From: an uncultured Gardnerella sp.
Lineage (GTDB): Bacteria; Actinomycetota; Actinomycetes; Actinomycetales; Bifidobacteriaceae
Direction: 5' to 3'
Assembly: GCA_947292085.1 (NCBI GenBank)
Contig: CAMYPN010000014.1
Span: 1 to 21,786 of the forward strand
Length of the DNA: 21,786 bases
In this document: positions 7,263 through 13,126 of the stretch, piece by piece
Position numbering within the stretch: position 1 is the first letter of the stretch
How the letters are laid out: each line of letters starts with the position of its first letter
The notes under the pieces: model-generated
The model's input: only the letters and a program-made list of their open reading frames with translations
The model's database searches: none
What the model was told of the DNA's origin: nothing
Position numbers and translations under genes: made by a program

Positions 7263-7301
7263 CACAAACAAAGATCGTAATTTTTACGGATTGAGTTTGT
7301 G
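7263..7301 (+). promoter_or_regulatory. Imperfect hairpin in the 5' leader of the ECF unit
   Basis: CACAAAC (7263-7269) pairs with GTTTGTG (7295-7301), and CGTAA (7276-7280) with TTACG (7284-7288), separated by a symmetric internal loop. It sits between the likely promoter and the leader-ORF ribosome site (AAAGGAG at 7334-7340). It could be an operator or a 5'-end stabilising RNA structure. Confidence 0.45.
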
Positions 7302-7348
7302 AATTGACCACACATAGTTAAGTTTTAAGTGCGAAAGGAGCGGATATT

Positions 7349-7447
7349 ATGCGTACTGTTAATGCTGAAGTCCGTAATGCTCGTAGCGCTTTTCGTATGT
7401 GGTGGTGGCAGTCTTCTCTTTGGCGTGAGTTTACTCTGAAGTTCTAG
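7349..7447 (+). CDS. Tryptophan-rich leader peptide (attenuation sensor)
   Basis: A 32-residue ORF with a near-ideal ribosome site, AAAGGAG (7334-7340), eight bases before ATG. It encodes Met-Trp-Trp-Trp-Gln at residues 17-21 (Trp codons 7400-7408) and a fourth Trp at residue 25 (7421-7423), and ends at TAG 7445-7447. Four Trp in 32 residues, three of them consecutive, is the hallmark of trp-operon leader peptides, including those known from actinobacteria. It lies 25 bases upstream of a strong terminator and ahead of transporter genes, not trp biosynthetic genes. Function by established attenuation logic: when charged tRNA-Trp is scarce the ribosome stalls on these codons and the terminator is avoided. 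The peptide itself probably has no function. I inferred regulation from position and codon content. A convincing alternative RNA fold is only partly visible. Confidence 0.85.
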   Translation: MRTVNAEVRNARSAFRMWWWQSSLWREFTLKF

Positions 7448-7472
7448 AAGCTGCATAAAATTTTAGGCTTGT

Positions 7473-7504
7473 AAGACCTCCGGGTGAACCCGGGGGTCTT
7501 TTTT
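7473..7504 (+). terminator. Attenuator: intrinsic terminator after the Trp leader
   Basis: AAGACCTCCGGG (7473-7484) pairs with CCCGGGGGTCTT (7489-7500) over 12 bp, with one T-G pair and loop TGAA, followed by T6 (7499-7504). It is enclosed by an 8-bp perfect inverted repeat, TAGGCTTG (7464-7471) and CAAGCCTA (7510-7517). A possible antiterminator pairs GAGTTTAC (7427-7434), just past the last Trp codon, with bases within 7471-7480. That pairing needs two single-base bulges and is the weakest part of the model. Confidence 0.88.
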
Positions 7505-7568
7505 ATATCCAAGCCTATCAATTAATTGCAAATTAGAAATCAACTGAAATAAAACCGGAAAACTAAGT

Positions 7569-7584
7569 AATTTCTTAAGAAATT
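7569..7584. repeat. 16-bp perfect palindrome upstream of S component 1
   Basis: AATTTCTTAAGAAATT is its own reverse complement. It is followed by a small hairpin TTGAG-ATTA-CTCAA (7593-7606) just ahead of the ribosome site AAGGAG (7612-7617). It could be a dimeric regulator's site. It could also be chance in AT-rich sequence. Confidence 0.4.
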
Positions 7585-7624
7585 TTCAAAAATTGAGATT
7601 ACTCAAAAGTCAAGGAGAAAGATA

Positions 7625-8272
7625 ATGACAAAAGCAACAAAAGCAACAAAAGCAGAATTAAATTCTGATGATATTGCAATTGCTAAAGACTCTTCAACTA
7701 TTAAAGAATCAGCTGCAGAAATTTTAGATAATATGCAAGTAAAGAAGAATGCGCTTGATATTACGTCTCTTGTGCTTGTAGCTGTTCTTTTCGCAGCCGG
7801 CTGCATTCTTGATTTTACAGTAGCTAAAATGCTTTCTATAGGTGGAAATATTCAACCTGAGTTTGTTATTGCTTCCTTCTGCTTGTCTATTTTGTTACTT
7901 CGTCCGAAGGTCTATCAGGGTGCTATTATCGGCGCTCTTGCAGCAACATTAATTCAGATTAATACTTCAGTACCGTTACTTGAGTATGTATGCGATATTC
8001 CTGCAGCTACTATTATGACTATTCTTGTTCTCGCTTATGTTCGTTTCTTCCCTAAGGATGCTAATCGTAAAGTAAGCGTATTCCCATTCATTGCAACATT
8101 TATTGCTACTTTAATATCTGGCTTAATTTTCGGCATTTGCGCTGCTTTGTTCGTTATTAAGAATCCTAATATGATTCCAATTTTTGCGGTTGTTGTTGCT
8201 GGGACTGCAGCTTTTAATGCAGTAATTGTTGAAGTGCTTTACAGCCCACTTAAGCTTATTCTTCACAAGTAA
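7625..8272 (+). CDS. ECF transporter S component 1 (TrpP-like, putative tryptophan or precursor uptake)
   Basis: 215 residues; AAGGAG (7612-7617) is well placed before ATG. A charged N-terminal tail of about 45 residues begins with three Lys-Ala-Thr type repeats (9-base units, 7628-7654). About six hydrophobic helices follow. The first contains AVLFAAG, an AxxxA-type motif that in S components packs against EcfT. The next loop has GGNIQPEF, and later parts include YQGAIIGALAAT and VRFFPKDANRKVSVFP. Size and topology are those of substrate-binding S components, which capture a micronutrient at the membrane. The G-x-(I/M)-x-P-(E/D) loop and overall layout recall the TrpP family as I remember it. 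With the Trp leader in front, tryptophan or a precursor is the favoured substrate. The family call is solid, the substrate inferred. It is followed 40 bases later by a paralogue. Confidence 0.82.
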   Translation: MTKATKATKAELNSDDIAIAKDSSTIKESAAEILDNMQVKKNALDITSLVLVAVLFAAGCILDFTVAKMLSIGGNIQPEFVIASFCLSILLLRPKVYQGAIIGALAATLIQINTSVPLLEYVCDIPAATIMTILVLAYVRFFPKDANRKVSVFPFIATFIATLISGLIFGICAALFVIKNPNMIPIFAVVVAGTAAFNAVIVEVLYSPLKLILHK

Positions 8273-8731
8273 TTTTTAAAAATATATTTGCAATTATTAA
8301 AAGGAGATAAAAATGATTAATGCAAATAAAAATGGTGTACAAGTTAAAAACTCTACATCTGCAATATTAGAAGGCAGTGGTGTAAAAAAACGTACGCTTG
8401 ATATTAATTCACTACTGATTGTAGCTGTTCTTTTCGCAGCCGGCTGCATTCTTGATTTTACTGCTGGTAAAGCTCTTGCTATTGCTGGAAATATTAAACC
8501 TAATTTTTTGATAGCATCATATTGCTTATCTATTTTATTGATTCGTCCAAAAGTATATCAGGGTGCTATTATCGGCGCTCTTGCAGCAACATTAATGCAA
8601 ATTACTGCTACTATTCCTTTCATGAATTATTTGTGTGATATTGTTGCAGCTGTTGTTATGACTTTACTAGTTCTTGCTTATGTTCGTTTCTTCCCTAAAG
8701 ATGCTAATCGTAAAGTAAGCGTATTCCCATT
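7776..8731 (+). repeat. Patchy near-identical DNA shared by the two S-component genes
   Basis: At a constant offset of 643 bases: 7776-7818 equals 8419-8461 (43 bases identical), 7913-7953 equals 8556-8596 (41 identical), and 8033-8088 matches 8676-8731 with one difference in 56. Sequence between these blocks differs freely, also at silent positions. Confidence 0.9.
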
Positions 8732-8915
8732 AATAGCAACGTTTATTACAACTGTTGTATCTGGAATGATTTTCGCTTCTGTAGCCTCTACATTTATAAT
8801 GCATTCTCCTAAGACTATGATTGTTATGGCTCCGATTGTATTTGGAACTGCAGTTTTTAATGCTGTAATTGTTGGAGTTCTTCATACTCCATTGAAATTT
8901 GTTATTCGCAAATAA
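8313..8915 (+). CDS. ECF transporter S component 2 (paralogue of the preceding gene)
   Basis: 200 residues from ATG 8313 after AAGGAG (8301-8306). It aligns with the preceding protein without gaps from VKK near the N-terminus through most of its length, and shares AVLFAAGCILDFT, YQGAIIGALAAT and AYVRFFPKDANRKVSVFP. It differs in the loop after helix 1 (GNIKPNF instead of GNIQPEF), in the region between helices 3 and 4 (TATIPFMNYLCDI versus NTSVPLLEYVCDI) and in the last two helices. The N-terminal tail is shorter and lacks the Lys-Ala-Thr repeats. It should be co-transcribed with its neighbour, under the same Trp attenuator. Either the two import related molecules through one shared EcfA/EcfT module, or the second adds dosage. 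A hairpin follows it at 8949-8993. Confidence 0.82.
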   Translation: MINANKNGVQVKNSTSAILEGSGVKKRTLDINSLLIVAVLFAAGCILDFTAGKALAIAGNIKPNFLIASYCLSILLIRPKVYQGAIIGALAATLMQITATIPFMNYLCDIVAAVVMTLLVLAYVRFFPKDANRKVSVFPLIATFITTVVSGMIFASVASTFIMHSPKTMIVMAPIVFGTAVFNAVIVGVLHTPLKFVIRK

Positions 8916-8948
8916 AGTAAATAGATAATTGAAAATTAATTTCAGCAT

Positions 8949-8993
8949 GCGTGAGTTGATGCCAGTCAATATATGATTGGCGTCAACTTGCGT
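8949..8993 (+). terminator. Long RNA hairpin between S components and ecfA
   Basis: Bases 8949-8967 pair with 8975-8993 over 19 positions with no mismatch if G-U pairs are allowed (five of them), around a seven-base loop. The tail TTTGTTGAAGTTGTTTT is T-rich but interrupted. It is likely a leaky terminator or a processing/stability element that lowers ATPase mRNA relative to S-component mRNA. Confidence 0.6.
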
Positions 8994-9087
8994 TTGTTGA
9001 AGTTGTTTTCAATGTAAAAGGTAAGCGTATCGGCTACCATTAATAATATTGTGCCTATTAGGGTTTGTGAAAAGTTAGGGATTTGTT

Positions 9088-10959
9088 ATGTCTTTTAATG
9101 AAGAATCTGCCGCGCTTCATAAAGAAAAAGAGAATGTTGCTGAAGAAACTGGCAGCTCGCAAGTTAGTTGTTCTTTACTTGAACTTGATGAAGTATCTTT
9201 TCAGTACTCAAATCGTAGCAGCAGTGATAGCAATAATCCGGATAATAAAACTGAACGTTACGCTTTGAAAAATATTAATTTGAGAGTGGATGAGGGTGAA
9301 TTTGTTGGAATTATTGGCCCAAGTGGTGCTGGTAAAACAACGCTTGCTTCGCTTTTTTCTGGTGCAATTCCTCATCACTATTCTGGTGTTCTTTCAGGAA
9401 GTGTAAAAATAGCGGGTCATGATACTAACAAACTTGCTCTTACAAATATAGCGTGTTTAATTGGTTCAGTAATTCAAGACATAGATGCACAAATGGTTGC
9501 CGTAAATGTTGAAGATGAGCTTCTTTTTGGTCTAGAAAATTTTGGAGTATCGCATGAAGAAATACCTAACAGAATAGATGAGGCTTTAGAAACTGTTGGT
9601 ATTTCTGAGTTAAAGAATCGTGATTTAGACACTCTTTCAGGCGGACAGAAACAAAAAGTTGCTATTGCTGCAATTTTGGCACTTAAACCAAAAGTTATGG
9701 TATTAGATGAGCCAACTTGCGCTTTAGATCCTGTTTCATCCAGAACTATTTTTTCTATACTGAGTGATTTAAACAAGAATTTTGGTATTACTATCGTAGT
9801 TATAGAGCAGAAAGTTGCATTGCTAAGTGAGTATTGCAAGCGTCTTATAGTTCTTTCTAAAGGAGAACTTGTGCTTGATGCTCCAGTTTCTAAAGCTTTG
9901 CAAAATATAGATTTACTTTCAAATGTTGGAATTAATTATCCTAGAACAACGCATTTAGTAAAACAGTTGCAGGATGAAAAAATATGCTCTAATGCAAATC
10001 TTCCTGTAGGAGTAGAAGAGACTGTAAATACAATAGTTAATACTATTAATACTGCTGAAAAATATTCCGGTACTTCTGTAACTCAATCTGCTAAAAAAAT
10101 AAGTGAGTTCGAAACTACTAGAAATAATATTTCTGAAAATTCAACGCCTCGTCTTTCTTTGAAAGAAGTAAGTTTCCAATACAAAAACGGTGTAGAAGCT
10201 TTGAATAAAGTATCTTTCGACGCTTACGCTGGAGAATTAGTTGCTTTAGTAGGTCGAAACGGAGCAGGTAAAACTACTATTACTAAACTAATAAACGGTT
10301 TACTAAAGCCTACGGAAGGTTCAATATATATTGATTCTGTTAGCACTAAGCCAATGAAAATAAGTCAGATTGCAGCTTATGTGTCTACGCTTTTTCAAAA
10401 TCCTGATCGACAATTGTGTAAAGAAACTGTTCTTGAAGAAGTATCTTTAAGCTGCACTTTGCTAGGAGATAGTGAAGAAGAAGCTAATAAAAAAGCTATG
10501 AAAATTATTGAGGAGCTTAATCTTAATCCTAAAGATAGTCCGTTTATGCTTTCTCGCGGGCAAAGGCAGATGGTAGCTTTGGCTGCAACTGTTGTAACAA
10601 AGCCTAAAATTTTACTTCTTGATGAGCCTACTTGCGGACTAGATTATCTTGAATGTATGCGAATTATGCAAGTTGTTGAACGGTTACGCGAAAACGGTTG
10701 CTGTGTGATTATGGTATGTCACGATATGGAAGTTGTTCTTGATTTTGCTACAAGACTTGTTGTTGTTAATAATGGAAAACTTGTTTGTGAAGGGTCTTCT
10801 AATACTGTGTTTGAGCAGCGTGATGTTTGTGAAGAAGCAGCATTATATCCTCCGCTTTTGTGTGCAGTTTCTCAAGGCTTAGTATCTAAAGGATTCACTC
10901 AATGCAAAGGATTGTATGAAAGAAGTGAATTAGTAGAAGCCTTACGAAAAGCCAAATAA
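9088..10959 (+). CDS. ECF transporter ATPase, two fused ABC domains (EcfA-EcfA')
   Basis: 623 residues carrying two complete ABC modules. Domain 1 (about 30-260): Walker A GPSGAGKTT (77-85), Q-loop IQDIDAQ, signature LSGGQ (183-187), Walker B VMVLDEP (D207, E208). Domain 2 (about 355-585): Walker A GRNGAGKTT (389-397), Q-loop FQNPDRQ, signature LSRGQ (488-492), Walker B ILLLDEP (D512, E513). A Ser/Asn/Thr-rich linker of about 90 residues joins them. The switch His is present in domain 2 (H545) but the matching position in domain 1 is Gln (Q241). Fused duplicated ATPases of this type are known from YkoD-like ECF systems. The protein binds EcfT on the cytoplasmic face and powers uptake by the S components. 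The ribosome site is weak (AGGGA). Upstream of it, TAATAT at 9044-9049 might serve as a -10 box, but no -35 is evident. Confidence 0.92.
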   Translation: MSFNEESAALHKEKENVAEETGSSQVSCSLLELDEVSFQYSNRSSSDSNNPDNKTERYALKNINLRVDEGEFVGIIGPSGAGKTTLASLFSGAIPHHYSGVLSGSVKIAGHDTNKLALTNIACLIGSVIQDIDAQMVAVNVEDELLFGLENFGVSHEEIPNRIDEALETVGISELKNRDLDTLSGGQKQKVAIAAILALKPKVMVLDEPTCALDPVSSRTIFSILSDLNKNFGITIVVIEQKVALLSEYCKRLIVLSKGELVLDAPVSKALQNIDLLSNVGINYPRTTHLVKQLQDEKICSNANLPVGVEETVNTIVNTINTAEKYSGTSVTQSAKKISEFETTRNNISENSTPRLSLKEVSFQYKNGVEALNKVSFDAYAGELVALVGRNGAGKTTITKLINGLLKPTEGSIYIDSVSTKPMKISQIAAYVSTLFQNPDRQLCKETVLEEVSLSCTLLGDSEEEANKKAMKIIEELNLNPKDSPFMLSRGQRQMVALAATVVTKPKILLLDEPTCGLDYLECMRIMQVVERLRENGCCVIMVCHDMEVVLDFATRLVVVNNGKLVCEGSSNTVFEQRDVCEEAALYPPLLCAVSQGLVSKGFTQCKGLYERSELVEALRKAK

Positions 10960-11006
10960 TATAACTTATAGATAGAAGATAGTAGAACAATAAAGGTGAT
11001 GAGTGT

Positions 11007-11780
11007 ATGCAAACGAGAATTTTAAATTATAATTCAGGCAACACGCTGTTTCATAAAGCTAATCCTATTGCCAAACTTGTACTTGCTATAAGCGTTGTTA
11101 TAAGCGTATTTTTAGCGCAACAATACACTGTTTTAATTTCGCTCGCTGTGTTAATTCTAATAGGCATGGCTTGTGCTCGAGTTTTTAAAGCTTTATTCCC
11201 GCTTGTAAAAGCTATGTTCATACTTTCCTGCGTTATGTTCATTCTTCAAACTGCTATTGCACAAAGCGGAAACTATTTGTTCTTATGGTTCACAAGATAT
11301 GGTATTGAAATAGGTGTTAAAGCATCGTTAAGACTTTTCTGTTTTGCTCTTCCTTTGATCAGCGTTCTTAGTGTTACTAAGCTTAATGATTTAGCTAATG
11401 CTGTTGTCCAATACTTGCATGTTCCTTACTGCTACGCTTTTACAATTATGACTGCTGTAAGATTTGTGCCAATTTTTGCCTACGAAATGTCGCAAATTAC
11501 CGAGGCTCAAATGGCTCGTGGTGTTGAATTTGATACAAAAAATCCTTTCAAAAAGCTGAAGTTGATGATGCCTCTTATCGTTCCATTATTGGTTTCGTCA
11601 GTTCGTAAAGCGGATAGTTGCGCTTTAGCTGCAGAGGAGAGAGGATTCTATTTACGTACTCGAAAATCTGCTTATAAAAAGTACGTTTTTGGATGGAGGG
11701 GTGCTTTTTTGCTTCTTCTTTCTGCTCTTATAATAGCCATGCCAATTTCTGCATCTATTCTGCTTCCAAATCTTTTCTAA
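11007..11780 (+). CDS. ecfT: ECF transporter transmembrane protein EcfT
   Basis: 257 residues, ribosome site AAAGGTGAT ahead of ATG. N-terminal LHKANPIAKL-like sequence (HKANPIAKLVLAI) is typical of EcfT, followed by four to six hydrophobic helices, with one near the C-terminus. The two cytoplasmic coupling helices end in the Ala-Arg-Gly type motifs that dock into the ATPases: QMARG (R171) and AAEERGF (R212). EcfT holds the S component and transmits ATP-driven movement. It follows the ATPase gene by 47 bases and precedes the prenyltransferase gene by 17, so all three are probably one transcript. Nothing unusual in length. Whether it is dedicated to the two S components upstream or shared with others elsewhere in the genome cannot be seen. 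Confidence 0.88.
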   Translation: MQTRILNYNSGNTLFHKANPIAKLVLAISVVISVFLAQQYTVLISLAVLILIGMACARVFKALFPLVKAMFILSCVMFILQTAIAQSGNYLFLWFTRYGIEIGVKASLRLFCFALPLISVLSVTKLNDLANAVVQYLHVPYCYAFTIMTAVRFVPIFAYEMSQITEAQMARGVEFDTKNPFKKLKLMMPLIVPLLVSSVRKADSCALAAEERGFYLRTRKSAYKKYVFGWRGAFLLLLSALIIAMPISASILLPNLF

Positions 11781-11797
11781 AAGAGGTTTAACTCGTT

Positions 11798-12910
11798 ATG
11801 AACAATACGCGAATACTTATTAAAAGCGTATCTTATTGGGTGAAAGGTGCTAGAGTATACACGCTGCCTATCGGTTTAGTTCCGGTACTGATGGCAGTGT
11901 CATTATCTTTAAGAGTGTTAAAAACTAATGGTGTTCAGTTTAGTTCTAATGTTTTACTGCAGTTTATTGTTCAGGCCGTGCTTTGTGCGTGTGTTGCCGT
12001 AGGAATGCAAGTTTCCGTAAATTACGCTAATGATTATTGCGATGGTATTCGCGGATTGGATGATAATCGCAATTTAAGATCCGTTCAAGGTCAAAAAAAT
12101 AAATCTTTATGTGATGTTTCATGGCGTTTGGCAGATGCTGGAATATCTCCTAAAAAAGTTAAGATCGCTATTTTATTAAGTGCAGCATTCGCTTGCGTAT
12201 GTGGTTTTATAGTCACAGTTTTATCTGGATTATGGTGGATGATTGCGCTGGGTGCGTTTTGTTTGCTTGGAGCATGGTTTTATGCAGGAGGAAAGCATCC
12301 GTATGGTTATAGCGGTTGGGGAGAAGTTAGTGCGTTCTTCTTTTTTGGTCCAGTTGCATTTTTAGGAACTCTTTGCGCAATGATTTACTCAGTTGGTATA
12401 AGCTCACAAAACGTGCATTTTACTTCACTGATTAATATTATTTCTTGTGTTTTAGTATCTTTTATTCCTGGTGGATATTCTGCATGTTTAATGATGATCA
12501 ATAATCTTAGAGATATTAACGAAGATAAAAAGCATGGGAAAATTACTGCTATGGCTCGTTTAGGAGAGCGAAACGGTAGAATTTTAGCATCTTTGCAAGT
12601 GGCTTTGTTCACTACTATTGCTATTGCGTATGTATTTTTTGCAGTTGTTAAATCTACTTTTTTGCCTTCTATATGGGTGATTGGTGATGTATCAAAATTA
12701 AATGCTAATAAAAGTTCAAACTCACTATTTTTGTTCTTATTTATTATCTTAACAATTGTTCTACTTTTAATTATTTTACTGATAATTATGAAAGCGCGCG
12801 TTCTTATTAAGAGCTTGTTAGAAGGCAATTATCGTAATTCTTTTGGCATGTGTGTTCTATCTGCTCTACTTGGAGCTTTAGCTTTTATCTTAGCTGCTTT
12901 TATTGGTTAA
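11798..12910 (+). CDS. UbiA-family prenyltransferase, MenA-like
   Basis: 370 residues with about nine hydrophobic helices. Both Asp-rich motifs of the UbiA superfamily are intact: NYANDYCDGIRGLDD (N78, D79, D82, residues 75-89) and NNLRDINEDKKHGKIT (D239, D243, G247, K248). The second, with DxxxD-xxxGKxT followed by ARLGER, is the form seen in MenA (1,4-dihydroxy-2-naphthoate polyprenyltransferase). Such enzymes join an isoprenoid chain to an aromatic ring in the membrane, using Mg2+ bound by the Asp motifs. It starts 17 bases after ecfT (ribosome site AAGAGG), pointing to one operon with the transporter. No other menaquinone gene is in the window, so the aromatic acceptor is unknown; a scavenged quinone precursor is possible. 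The superfamily is firm, MenA function moderate. Confidence 0.85.
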   Translation: MNNTRILIKSVSYWVKGARVYTLPIGLVPVLMAVSLSLRVLKTNGVQFSSNVLLQFIVQAVLCACVAVGMQVSVNYANDYCDGIRGLDDNRNLRSVQGQKNKSLCDVSWRLADAGISPKKVKIAILLSAAFACVCGFIVTVLSGLWWMIALGAFCLLGAWFYAGGKHPYGYSGWGEVSAFFFFGPVAFLGTLCAMIYSVGISSQNVHFTSLINIISCVLVSFIPGGYSACLMMINNLRDINEDKKHGKITAMARLGERNGRILASLQVALFTTIAIAYVFFAVVKSTFLPSIWVIGDVSKLNANKSSNSLFLFLFIILTIVLLLIILLIIMKARVLIKSLLEGNYRNSFGMCVLSALLGALAFILAAFIG

Positions 12911-13041
12911 AACCTATATAATTCAAGGATTTTGGACGTGTCTTATACATGCTTGAGGGTAAAATCTACAGAACAGTATGACGCGTGCGCAAGCTAAACG
13001 CTGATAGTTTCGTTTGTACATAGTGTTGTGCGTGGGATTAT

Positions 13042-13070
13042 TTGTGAATATGGGTGTTTGCGCTTACTAT
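13042..13070 (+). promoter_or_regulatory. Promoter of the response-regulator gene
   Basis: TTGTGA (13042-13047), a 17-base spacer, and TACTAT (13065-13070). Start near 13077 gives a leader of about 50 bases with AAGGAAAGAGG (13111-13121) before ATG 13127. Confidence 0.6.
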
Positions 13071-13126
13071 GCAAAGATAAGCATGGCGATGCTGCCCTGA
13101 GGCCTGTGTTAAGGAAAGAGGTTTGT

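Noticed and set aside
7407-7481. Antiterminator made from GTCTT (7411-7415) with AAGAC (7473-7477)
   Set aside because: The 5' arm would lie under a ribosome stalled on the Trp codons, so it cannot form in the state where it is needed; the 7427-7434 arm fits better.
7302-7504. T-box riboswitch as an alternative control for the ECF genes
   Set aside because: The leader is too short, I see no stem I or conserved T-box sequence, and a well-initiated WWW ORF explains the arrangement better.
7628-7654. Three 9-base repeats at the start of S component 1 as a phase-variation tract
   Set aside because: Units are a multiple of three, so copy changes would not switch the frame; only the length of the Lys-Ala-Thr tail would vary.
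12385-12828. 147-codon open frame on the - strand within the prenyltransferase gene
   Set aside because: It is opposite clear UbiA motifs and hydrophobic helices; no start signal or domain.
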